In this document: piece after piece, positions 1 to 5,109 of the stretch
Numbering within the stretch: position 1 is the stretch's first letter
How the letters are laid out: every line of letters starts with the position of its first letter
From: Rickettsiales bacterium
Lineage (GTDB): Bacteria > Pseudomonadota > Alphaproteobacteria > Rickettsiales > Anaplasmataceae
DNA: 5,109 bases
Direction: 5' to 3'
Assembly (NCBI GenBank): GCA_031286185.1
Contig: JAITUS010000011.1
Location: 1 to 5,109, forward strand
Made by a program: the position numbers and the translations under genes
The notes under the pieces: model-generated
The model's database searches: none
Told to the model about the DNA's origin: nothing
Seen by the model: the letters and a program-made list of their open reading frames with translations, nothing else

Positions 1-1061
1 TTTACTGCGTAAAGTGGTGCCGTTTGCTGCTCAATACCTGGTATTTCTATAAGAACTTTGCCTACTTCTTGCCCTTTTTTAATTGGTGCAGGTATCATAT
101 CTTTATATTCAACACGCACCTTAATCTTATCATACAAGTTGCAGCTATAGGTTATAGTAACGTCGTTTGCAACTGTGATGGGCACTTTTCTGTCTTTTCC
201 GTACAGAACATTTATTTCCTCAACTACATCGTTCTTAGCGAATATCTTTCTAGTGCTAAAATGATTTAAGGAATACTGTATCAGTCTTTTTGCTTCTTCT
301 ATTCGCTCTCTTTCAGTACTTAACCCATTTACGACGGCGAAAATTCTCCTATCGTTTCGTTTTGCAGACACTACAATTCCGTAACTGCCAGCGTTTGTAT
401 AGCCGGTTTTTAGGCCGTCAACTCCGATGTCGTGAAAAAGTAGAAGATTTTTATTTTTTTGTAAAATGTCATTATATGTCAGATATTGCTCAGAAAATAA
501 ATCGTAATACTCGGGGAAATCAGTGAAAATCCTCTTCGCCAGTATTGCCAAATCTTTTGCACTCATGAAATGATCTTCATCCGGCCATCCGCTTGAATTG
601 ACAAAGTGACTGTTGTTCAGATTCAGGTTATGCGCAACTTCGTTCATTTCCATTACGAAATTCTCTTCTGACCCTGCAATACCCTCAGCTAGCGTGATGC
701 AAGCATCATTACCTGAAACTATTACAATTCCTTCGAGTAGTTCTTTCACCGTAACAGATTGACCTTCCCTCAAAAACATAGAAGATCCTTTCCTTTCCCA
801 CGCTTTTCTACTTACTCGAAACTTATCTTCCATGTTGATTATTCCAGCTTTTAGGTAATCGAAGGCCACGTATAAAGTCATCAACTTGCTCATTGAAGAT
901 GGGGCCATTTTTTCATCGGAATTATGCTCAAAGATGAACGAATCTGAGGCTAAATCTAAAACTACTGCTTGGTTTGCTTTGGTTCTAAATTGATATGAAT
1001 ATGAAGGAAGAGAGAGTAAAAAAACTGATAGTAAGATTACCAGTTTGCCTAATATATCCAT
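1..1061 (-). CDS. D-alanyl-D-alanine carboxypeptidase (DacA/DacC/DacF-type low-molecular-weight PBP), partial
   Basis: This enzyme removes the terminal D-alanine from peptidoglycan or lipid II pentapeptides in the periplasm (peptidase family S11). The frame is open for 353 codons and runs off the left edge, so the C-terminus is missing. Residues 1-22 form a signal peptide: a hydrophobic run (LVILLSVFLLSLP) and a likely cut near SYS-Y. The three catalytic motifs are present and correctly spaced: SMSK at 56-59 (nucleophile S56, K59), SGN at 116-118 and KTG at 218-220 within DGLKTGYT. From about residue 267 the PBP5 C-terminal beta domain follows, with the typical PAPIKKGQEVG at 324-334. The ATG is chosen because it directly precedes the signal peptide; an in-frame GTG lies 7 codons upstream (1080-1082), and no strong Shine-Dalgarno is seen before either. 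The family call is firm. The paralogue letter cannot be decided here, so no symbol is given. Confidence 0.95.
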   Translation of the reverse strand, partial: MDILGKLVILLSVFLLSLPSYSYQFRTKANQAVVLDLASDSFIFEHNSDEKMAPSSMSKLMTLYVAFDYLKAGIINMEDKFRVSRKAWERKGSSMFLREGQSVTVKELLEGIVIVSGNDACITLAEGIAGSEENFVMEMNEVAHNLNLNNSHFVNSSGWPDEDHFMSAKDLAILAKRIFTDFPEYYDLFSEQYLTYNDILQKNKNLLLFHDIGVDGLKTGYTNAGSYGIVVSAKRNDRRIFAVVNGLSTERERIEEAKRLIQYSLNHFSTRKIFAKNDVVEEINVLYGKDRKVPITVANDVTITYSCNLYDKIKVRVEYKDMIPAPIKKGQEVGKVLIEIPGIEQQTAPLYAV

Positions 1062-1088
1062 AGTTTCAAATTTATAGTGCACTAATCA

Positions 1089-1116
1089 ATAGTATAGTTT
1101 TGCAGGGGTATTTCAA
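1089..1116 (-). promoter_or_regulatory. Possible promoter of the carboxypeptidase gene
   Basis: On the minus strand TTGAAA (1111-1116) is followed after 16 bp by TACTAT (1089-1094). An overlapping TATACT (1091-1096) sits at a less usual 14-bp spacing. This would give a leader of roughly 20 bases before the ATG at 1061. The -35 part overlaps the inverted repeat arm at 1110-1131, so it may be a repeat rather than a promoter. Weak support. Confidence 0.25.
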
Positions 1117-1131
1117 TAGATCTCTTGCATT
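1110..1131 (-). repeat. Left arm of a 22-bp inverted repeat pair
   Basis: Read on the minus strand, these 22 bases match the plus strand at 1907-1928 at 20 of 22 positions (shared core AATGCAAGAGAT, then GAAAT at the end). The two arms face each other across about 775 bp of gene-free, repeat-rich DNA. They could be the ends of a decayed mobile element or two independent copies of a dispersed Wolbachia repeat. No flanking target duplication was identified. Confidence 0.45.
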
Positions 1132-1450
1132 TACATGAAAAACGGTAGCCTACTTTGTAGCTAACGCCGGCATAGAAACAAGGCTAAAAACTACTTGACA
1201 AATTTCACCAGCCCTATTATCATGAAACTGGGGGTATTTAGTTATCTTCATCTGTGCAGATTAAACGACAAGAGTATTACGTACTTGGCGTCTTATGTTT
1301 AATTTTTTGCACTATGTGCACCTTATGTCTTTATTAATTTTACCTAGACTTCTAGGTTTTTACCTATACAAGCTGAAACGCGCTTATAAGTCGTTTAAGA
1401 CAGTATAGTACGCCAATTTGCAGGATTAGAGAGTGAGCAGCTCCTACCAC
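1132..1450. repeat. Gene-free stretch, probable dispersed Wolbachia intergenic repeat
   Basis: No gene is supported here. One plus-strand frame, open from 1265 and with an ATG at 1295, encodes 37 codons up to TAG at 1406-1408 (begins MFNFLHYVHL, ends KSFKTV). A peptide like this is familiar to me from automatic annotations of many Wolbachia intergenic regions, which points to a multi-copy repeat rather than a functional gene. There is no Shine-Dalgarno before the ATG. Its recognition as a repeat is from memory; within this window it occurs once. Confidence 0.4.
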
Positions 1451-1632
1451 GGGATTCTTTTGCCTTTTTTTCTGCTTAGTAAATTTCTTAACGTTTAAGC
1501 CAAGGTTAGTTGTAGTTTAAAAGCAGCTAAATTGCAGCGTTTAAGGCTAAAAAGATGCTTATGTTTTGAACAGATATTGACCGGGGCTTCTTTTGCTTTT
1601 TTTTATTTAGTAAATTTCTTAAACATTAAAGC
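1451..1632 (+). repeat. Imperfect direct repeat (about 45-50 bp units, about 132 bp apart)
   Basis: The unit at about 1451-1500 recurs at about 1583-1632. Both contain TTCTTTTGC, a T-run, then TTAGTAAATTTCTTA and a TTAAGC/TTAAAGC-like end. The offset is 133 bp at the TTCTTTTGC block and 131 bp at the AGTAAATTTCTTA block, so small indels lie in the T-run. The DNA between the copies holds no convincing ORF. It looks like dispersed intergenic repeat material rather than a regulatory array. Confidence 0.6.
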
Positions 1633-1668
1633 AATTCATGAACGAACATTTATTTTTACAACAAGTGG

Positions 1669-1790
1669 TGTCATTCCAGCGCGTGACGCTGGAATCCAGG
1701 AATTTTATTAGGTTAGTGAGTATAAAAGTTATGTTAAAATACACCAGTTTTATGGAAAACTGGATCCCAGTGTCGAGCACTGGGATGACA
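1669..1790. repeat. Nested palindromic element (Wolbachia palindrome type) with hairpin-bearing inverted ends
   Basis: The ends, 1669-1699 and 1760-1790, are inverted copies of each other over 31 bp (25 of 31 match). Each end is itself a hairpin with a 9-bp stem and 5-nt loop: ATTCCAGCG/CGCTGGAAT at 1673-1681 and 1687-1695, and ATCCCAGTG/CACTGGGAT at 1764-1772 and 1778-1786. Four of the six mismatches between the ends are paired changes that keep both stems intact. The central 60 bp is AT-rich; near its right side a third hairpin, CCAGTTTT-4 nt-AAAACTGG (1744-1763), overlaps the right end. The element has no coding capacity of its own and resembles a MITE or repeat palindrome. The Wolbachia assignment is from memory. 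Confidence 0.75.
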
Positions 1791-1832
1791 AGAAATGGGC
1801 TACTTGGATGACACCCTAAAGATTCGAAAACC

Positions 1833-1858
1833 GTCATTCCGCTATGTGTTAGCGGCTG
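1833..1858. repeat. Second 'gtcattcc' hairpin repeat
   Basis: CCGCTA (1839-1844) and TAGCGG (1850-1855) pair around a 5-nt loop. The stem is preceded by GTCATTCC, the same lead-in as the left end of the element at 1669-1790. It is probably another, shorter member of the same class of intergenic palindromes. It is not followed by a T-run on either strand at terminator distance, so a terminator role is not supported. Confidence 0.5.
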
Positions 1859-1906
1859 AGATACTCCAGGTATTTTGCTATGTTCATCTGCGTTTCTCCT
1901 AAACCG

Positions 1907-1928
1907 AATGCAAGAGATTTAATGAAAT
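1907..1928 (+). repeat. Right arm of the 22-bp inverted repeat pair
   Basis: This is the partner of the minus-strand copy at 1110-1131, with 20 of 22 positions the same. Between it and the end of the extended protease frame at 2065 lies about 135 bp of AT-rich DNA in which I see no gene. The only structure there is a 12-bp perfect palindrome, TTGTTTAAACAA, at 1996-2007. Confidence 0.45.
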
Positions 1929-2064
1929 AAAAGTCATTTCTTTGCGCAACAAAAAAGCAGGAATTTCAGGATGATTTACTTAATTTTTCATCTAATTGTT
2001 TAAACAACTACCTCCCCATATTTGAAAAGCTATAGACATAACTAAAAAGGGTAGGGTTATTTTG

Positions 2065-2211
2065 CTATATTAGCTCATCAGATGAGTGATAATGATTGTC
2101 TGACAAGTGATCTCCAACATCGTGATCTAACTCGCTCGCATCAAATTCAAATAAAGAAAGGCTATCGTCGGATTGTTGAGCAGGTTGTGCTTTCTCTTTA
2201 GAGCCAAATAA
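2065..2211 (-). pseudogene. In-frame C-terminal tail of the metallopeptidase, cut off by a TGA
   Basis: Directly after the TGA at 2212-2214 the frame remains open for 48 codons, to TAG at 2065-2067. The encoded tail begins LFGSKEKAQPAQQ, then turns acidic and serine/histidine-rich, ending HSSDELI. Its composition (KE, SQQ and SDD stretches) matches the charged, low-complexity end of the protein just before the stop (KEEQSKVEESQQ, PSDSS). The stop sits in the context SSFFS-stop-LFG; a TGG-to-TGA change would explain it and would restore SFFSWLFG. The original product would then be 341 residues. That this was once translated is inference from open length and composition. Confidence 0.55.
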
Positions 2212-3090
2212 TCATGAAAAGAATGATGAAATGGAACCAATAATGTAGTCAAGCGCTTGAAAAATAACATTAGGTGACGAGTCACTTGGTCGCTGAGTGC
2301 CTTGTTGGCTCTCTTCTACCTTACTTTGTTCTTCCTTTGAGCCTGTATGTTCTGGACTTGCGTAATCTACCTCATACGGCTCGGGTGTGATTTTGTTTTG
2401 TTCAAGCATGGCTTTATGGGTTTTTTCTTCTACCTCTCGTCCAACAATATTTGCTATGAATTCAGTATCCTCCTTATGCAAATCTTGGATTTTTTGTGCT
2501 GGTGAAAAACGTAATTGAAATATATGACCCAGTTCATGGCCCAAAACAAAACCCATTGAATCTTGTTTGTATGTTAAAATATCATGGCAATCTGTTACTC
2601 CTCTTGTAATATAACCTGGACCACCATCTTCATCTATATTTAGAAGATCGTTGTACTTTGTATAATCGCTTCTATTGTTGAAAATATAGGCTGTTATATT
2701 GTAACTTGCATTACTATTTTCCAAGCAAAACTTTTCTTTGAATGCCTCATAGGTGGTTTTAACGTCCGTTTCTATTTGATTTTGTTCTTGCTCAGATAGG
2801 TTATCGTATTTCACAGTACAATTTATATATCCGTGTTTAACGGTGAAACTGCTGGGCAATGCATCGTATATATTAGTGGGGGAATAGTAAAACTGCTTTG
2901 ACTCAGCTTCTCTGTACAACCGATTTCCATATTTCTCGCCAGAATACTTTGGTAGTTTAGGCACTTTGGCAATTAAGTTTCTACTATCATCAAAAAAAGA
3001 AATGTCGGTATTCCCCATCTCATAATTTTGTATAGATTGACCGCAAGTGCCATCATTTGCACAGTCATGACGGCTTCTTGTTGCTCTCAT
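2212..3090 (-). CDS. Peptidase M9 (collagenase)-like zinc metallopeptidase, 292 aa
   Basis: Probable zinc endopeptidase. The motif HELGH lies at 185-189 within GFVLGHELGHIFQLRF, and E210 in DTEFIAN is the likely third zinc ligand, a gluzincin arrangement. The stretch before it (YIFNNRSDYTKYN at 135-147, GGPGYI at 156-161, ending in LTYK) follows the order seen in bacterial collagenase catalytic cores: a VYIF-type strand, a glycine-rich edge strand, then HExxH and xxRF. The gap from the second His to E210 is 21 residues, shorter than in the large collagenases, and the collagen-recruiting domains are absent. Residues 240-275 are charged and low in complexity; the C-terminus is hydrophobic (VIFQALDYIIGSISSFF). 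There is no signal peptide, so export would need another route, such as the type IV system. The ATG is the first start after an in-frame TGA two codons upstream; GAGG lies 8 nt before it. The substrate is unknown. The coding call is strong; the M9 relationship is from memory of the family. Confidence 0.85.
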   Translation of the reverse strand: MRATRSRHDCANDGTCGQSIQNYEMGNTDISFFDDSRNLIAKVPKLPKYSGEKYGNRLYREAESKQFYYSPTNIYDALPSSFTVKHGYINCTVKYDNLSEQEQNQIETDVKTTYEAFKEKFCLENSNASYNITAYIFNNRSDYTKYNDLLNIDEDGGPGYITRGVTDCHDILTYKQDSMGFVLGHELGHIFQLRFSPAQKIQDLHKEDTEFIANIVGREVEEKTHKAMLEQNKITPEPYEVDYASPEHTGSKEEQSKVEESQQGTQRPSDSSPNVIFQALDYIIGSISSFFS

Positions 3091-3139
3091 TCCTCACACC
3101 TCACTATTAAAGCTTAACTATATTAGTATTTTAGTAAAA

Positions 3140-3169
3140 ATTATAATAATCCATTAACTCATACTTCAA
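3140..3169 (-). promoter_or_regulatory. Probable promoter of the metallopeptidase gene
   Basis: On the minus strand TTGAAG (3164-3169) and a perfect TATAAT (3140-3145) are 18 bp apart. Transcription would start near 3133, giving a leader of about 40 nt with GAGG 8 nt before the ATG at 3090. No operator-like repeat was recognised around it. Confidence 0.5.
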
Positions 3170-3304
3170 ACTTAGAACCCACCTGCCATCAACCGCTGGT
3201 CAATGAATTTATGGCTCTGTTAATTGTGCAATTTGATGTGTTTGCTTGAGCGCGAGCACCTTTTTCTTGTTTGAGTGTGTGACCTATAGTATTTTATTAA
3301 TTTC

Positions 3305-3333
3305 TTGACTTTCTTGCCGAGATATGTCATACT
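3305..3333 (+). promoter_or_regulatory. Probable promoter of the ankyrin-like gene
   Basis: TTGACT (3305-3310, five of six consensus bases) is followed after 17 bp by CATACT (3328-3333, four of six). The start would fall near 3340, leaving a short leader that contains GGAGA. Together with the minus-strand promoter at 3140-3169 this makes 3091-3360 a divergent intergenic region. The roughly 130 bp between the two promoters holds no other structure I can support. Confidence 0.5.
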
Positions 3334-3349
3334 TAGACTGAGTATTTAT

Positions 3350-3353
3350 GGAG
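3350..3353 (+). promoter_or_regulatory. Ribosome binding site of the ankyrin-like gene
   Basis: GGAG lies 7 nt before the ATG at 3361 and supports this start over the internal methionines. Confidence 0.7.
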
Positions 3354-3360
3354 AAATTAT

Positions 3361-4392
3361 ATGTTTGGAGATTTAAATAAAAAACAAACTGATTTATATA
3401 AAAAATTAGAGGGAGCAATTAAAGAAAAGAAGCAAATAGATCAAATTTTACAATCAGCTTCAGCAGACAATTTACGGGCAGTTCTTAGTGCTGCAGATAC
3501 AACTAAAGAGTTTACAAGTACTAAACGTACTGAGACACTGCTTGCCTTTGCTATTTCTCGTATTAATCATGAAGCCATTAAAGCTATTTTAGATGCAGCT
3601 GCTAAAGAGAAGGACATACTAGAAAAAATTCTTACTACTACAAATATAACTCGAGAGTTCAAAGGTAATAGGGAAAATACATTCACACCGCTTGGCTGGG
3701 CTCTAAGTTTTTATGATTGGCAAGAAAGCACTAAAACTATTTTAGACACAGCTGCTAAAGAGAAGGACATATTAGAAAAAGTTCTTACTACTACGAATAT
3801 AACTCGAGAGTTCAAAGGTAATAGGGAAAGTACATTCACACCGCTTGGCTTTGCTATATATACAAATGATCAGGAAAGAATTGAAGCTATTTTAAATGCA
3901 ATTGAAGATAAAGAGATATTAAAAGAAGTTTTCGCTGGCATAGAAAAAGATGATCGTGAAAAAATTAAAGGTCTTTTAAAAGAGGCTGGAAATCAGGATA
4001 TGCTAAACAAAATTGATCAAGTTGAAAAGATCATAGAAAATGAAGCAGTAGGAGGAAATTCACGGGTTTTAGTATCTGAACCTGCTGGAGAGGGTGCAAT
4101 GCTTTCATTAACTAGTGAAAACGGAGACAATAGCACAGTTAACCAAGATAGCATAAATAAACCAATAATAATCGGTATTGCTTTTAGTGCTATAGCTACA
4201 TTGGCAGTTGGTGTTGGATGTTTTGCTGCCGGTGTTCAATTACCAATATTGGCTATAGCTGGCATAGTTGTAGCTGCTGCCTCGTTAGTTGGACTTATTG
4301 CTGGTGGTATTACATATGCAGTATCAAAACCTAATGGTAAACTAGGTAACCCAAACTTAGAGTGGGTAGATAACAATCAAGTGATGCTTTAG
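3361..4392 (+). CDS. Ankyrin-like repeat protein with C-terminal membrane hairpin, 343 aa
   Basis: Likely a protein-protein interaction and membrane protein of the Wolbachia ankyrin type. Residues 1-35 are charged and helical. Three modules follow, each with an EF..(T)..LL/PLG.A(I/L)....(E/Q)....IL core: about 46-78 (TETLLAFAIS, degenerate), 95-128 (TFTPLGWALS) and 146-178 (TFTPLGFAIY). TPLG.A followed by a helix ending in ILxAA resembles ankyrin TPLHxA...LLLxxG, but the spacing is about 51 residues instead of 33. The helix AAKEKDILEK between cores is the extra piece. A charged helical part (181-230) and a polar linker (231-266) lead to two hydrophobic segments, about 268-292 and 294-321, rich in Ala, Gly and Val, with a short polar tail. 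There is no N-terminal signal peptide. The gene stands alone, divergent from the metallopeptidase. The coding call is very firm. The ankyrin assignment is a judgement on degenerate repeats, and the function is unknown. Confidence 0.9.
   Translation: MFGDLNKKQTDLYKKLEGAIKEKKQIDQILQSASADNLRAVLSAADTTKEFTSTKRTETLLAFAISRINHEAIKAILDAAAKEKDILEKILTTTNITREFKGNRENTFTPLGWALSFYDWQESTKTILDTAAKEKDILEKVLTTTNITREFKGNRESTFTPLGFAIYTNDQERIEAILNAIEDKEILKEVFAGIEKDDREKIKGLLKEAGNQDMLNKIDQVEKIIENEAVGGNSRVLVSEPAGEGAMLSLTSENGDNSTVNQDSINKPIIIGIAFSAIATLAVGVGCFAAGVQLPILAIAGIVVAAASLVGLIAGGITYAVSKPNGKLGNPNLEWVDNNQVML
3586..3891 (+). repeat. Two-copy tandem repeat inside the ankyrin-like gene (153-bp period, 51 codons)
   Basis: The unit starting at 3586 recurs at 3739. 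The first 112 bp (3586-3697 against 3739-3850) differ at only 6 positions, three of them silent, and the encoded peptides differ at three residues (A/T, I/V, N/S). After that the copies diverge sharply within the same module. A weaker relative precedes them (DTTKEF at residues 46-51) and a degenerate half-unit follows from about 3889. The pattern points to a recent in-frame duplication or gene conversion within the coding sequence. Confidence 0.85.
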
Positions 4393-4598
4393 GTATCTTA
4401 AGGTGATACTCTTGAAGTAGTACTTGAGCATTTTTGAGCACTAATCTGGGAGCTGTGTTTTTCATATTTTCCATAATGTATGTTATATATTTTATAATTG
4501 GCATACTGGTATTTTTCGTTGAAAAGGAAGGGGAGGTGCCTTTGTGTGATAAGAAAGAAGTCTTTTCCGGTGGTTACACCTGTATTATACATTTCAGC
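4393..4598. other. Short intergenic stretch between convergent genes
   Basis: This lies between the stop of the ankyrin-like gene and the stop of the minus-strand remnant. It holds a weak 5-bp stem (GTATC/GATAC, 4393-4409) and a small direct repeat TTGAGCA at 4424-4430 and 4434-4440. No stem followed by a U-run is strong enough to call a terminator. The short frames here lack a ribosome binding site. Confidence 0.4.
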
Positions 4599-4963
4599 TT
4601 AAAAATTGTTAAAGTAGTGCTTCAGTAACCCTCTCAGTCTTTTCTCGATATATACTTTAAGAAGATAGCCGCCATGGTCTGCCAAGATACCTATGCGATA
4701 AAGGTTGGCTCCGTGAACTTTTCTCAAGGTACAATACACTTCATGGGGTGTTGCCCCGGCATTCAGCAGACTATTGATTCTTTCCTGGTTAGTATTTTTA
4801 ATTATAAGGTTAATATGGTGATCAACCTTTTCTTTCATGCTTTCAAGGATGAACAAATGTTTATCAAAGACTACCCATAAGTTTTTTATGTAGACCTTTA
4901 TTGCTCTGATTTCTGGATGGTCCTTAACCCTTTCAAAAACTTTTTCCAAGATCTCTCCTCTAA
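4599..4963 (-). pseudogene. Unrecognised gene remnant (3' part), 5' end lost at an IS5-type element
   Basis: The frame ends at TAA (4599-4601), and read from a TTG at 4947-4949 gives 116 residues. I do not recognise the family. The product is basic and helical, with no signal peptide or membrane segment. Residues near INSLLNAGATPHEV faintly recall an ankyrin helix, and the C-terminus is lysine/arginine-rich (YIEKRLRGLLKHYFNNF). There is no ATG at the front; the first internal ATG is at 4836-4838 and would leave 79 residues. The same frame continues upstream without a stop, as coding-like sequence (LRGEILEKVFERV), right up to the insertion element border at about 4963, and is open inside the element as far as about 5037. 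The simplest reading is a longer gene split by the insertion. An alternative is a small real gene starting at the TTG, since GGAG lies 5 nt before it. Confidence 0.5.
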
Positions 4964-5109
4964 GAATCTGTTTAAAATCTCGAAGAGATAAGGTAAAATA
5001 AGCATAGATTAATAATGAGGTGTCTATGCGGAAAAGTTATCCAAGCAGTATAAGTCGAGAGCAATTTGAAAAAATCAGGCCAATTCTGGAAAGTAGCAAG
5101 CAGAAAACA
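4964..5109 (+). mobile_element. IS5-family insertion sequence, left end (continues past the window)
   Basis: The identity comes from the transposase that starts at 5026. The border is placed at about 4964 because 4961-4963 reads TAA, a fit to the TNA target of the IS1031-type IS5 elements (CTAA would also fit the YTAR target of other IS5 members), and GAATCTG follows. The right end and its inverted repeat are outside the window, so the border and terminal repeat are inference. The 62 bp between border and ATG are AT-rich, as expected for a leader with the transposase promoter. Confidence 0.6.
5026..5109 (+). CDS. IS5-family transposase, N-terminal 28 codons (cut by window edge)
   Basis: Translation begins MRKSYPSSISREQFEKIRPI and runs open to the window end. 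This S-x-I-S-R-E-Q-F-E-x-I-R-P-I-L-E pattern is the typical start of IS5 transposases (N-terminal DUF4096-type domain), and similar copies are abundant in Wolbachia. GAGG (5017-5020) lies 5 nt before the ATG. The DDE catalytic domain lies beyond the window, so whether the copy is intact, or uses the frameshift seen in some IS5 members, cannot be judged. Confidence 0.85.
   Translation, partial: MRKSYPSSISREQFEKIRPILESSKQKT

Noticed and set aside
24..526. Two plus-strand open frames (24-269 and 290-526)
   Set aside because: Both lie antisense within the carboxypeptidase gene, which has complete catalytic motifs; neither has a ribosome binding site or a recognisable product.
1295..1408. 37-codon plus-strand ORF as a small protein gene
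   Set aside because: No Shine-Dalgarno or promoter, and it lies in repeat-like DNA; kept only as part of the repeat annotation.
1451..1632. Paired direct repeats as a CRISPR-like array
   Set aside because: Only two imperfect copies with indels, about 132 bp apart, and no cas genes nearby.
1619..1837. Minus-strand 72-codon frame containing VIPVLDTGIQ
   Set aside because: It is a read-through of the palindromic element at 1669-1790. Peptides with this motif arise wherever this repeat occurs, so it is repeat translation, not a gene.
1996..2007. 12-bp perfect palindrome TTGTTTAAACAA as an operator
   Set aside because: It is isolated, AT-rich and not near a promoter I can support; such palindromes arise by chance in AT-rich DNA.
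4393..4409. Stem GTATC/GATAC after the ankyrin-like gene as a terminator
   Set aside because: The stem is only 5 bp, has no GC-rich core and no adjoining T-run.
4398..4628. Overlapping frames on both strands (4434-4628 plus, with a hydrophobic stretch; 4398-4592 minus)
   Set aside because: The plus frame starts at a TTG with no ribosome binding site and its internal ATGs have none either; the minus frame has no family features. Hydrophobicity can be explained by the T-rich DNA.
4674..4880. Plus-strand 68-codon frame
   Set aside because: It is antisense to the more coding-like minus-strand remnant at 4599-4963 and has no ribosome binding site.

Overview
The window looks like a piece of a Wolbachia (Rickettsiales, Anaplasmataceae) chromosome. 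This rests on the AT-rich genes, on short GC-richer hairpins built on 'gtcattcc/gtcatccc' that I recognise as Wolbachia-type intergenic palindromes, on an ankyrin-like membrane protein, and on the start of an IS5-family transposase of the kind common in these genomes. This is recognition from memory; no database was searched.

Layout: (1) 1-1061, minus strand: a D-alanyl-D-alanine carboxypeptidase (penicillin-binding protein) cut by the left window edge, with all three catalytic motifs visible. (2) 1062-2064: about 1 kb without a convincing gene, packed with repeats: a 22-bp inverted repeat pair about 775 bp apart, a direct repeat, a nested palindromic element with compensatory stem changes, and a further hairpin. 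(3) 2065-3090, minus strand: a zinc metallopeptidase-like protein with HELGH, resembling the catalytic core of M9 bacterial collagenases. It stops at a TGA, but the same frame stays open for 48 more codons, which suggests a recent nonsense change. (4) 3091-3360: a 270-bp divergent promoter region. (5) 3361-4392, plus strand: a protein with degenerate ankyrin-like modules spaced about 51 residues apart, two of them nearly identical at DNA level, and a C-terminal membrane hairpin. (6) 4599-4963, minus strand: an unrecognised ORF whose 5' end abuts an IS5-type element and which looks like a 3' gene remnant. (7) 4964-5109: the left end of that element with the first 28 codons of its transposase.

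The carboxypeptidase is a housekeeping cell-envelope gene. Everything to its right has an accessory character: repeats, a candidate secreted protease, an ankyrin-like membrane protein divergently transcribed from it, and an insertion sequence. A joint role of the protease and the ankyrin-like protein at the host interface is inference from domain type and position only. No tRNA, rRNA, CRISPR array or convincing rho-independent terminator was seen.
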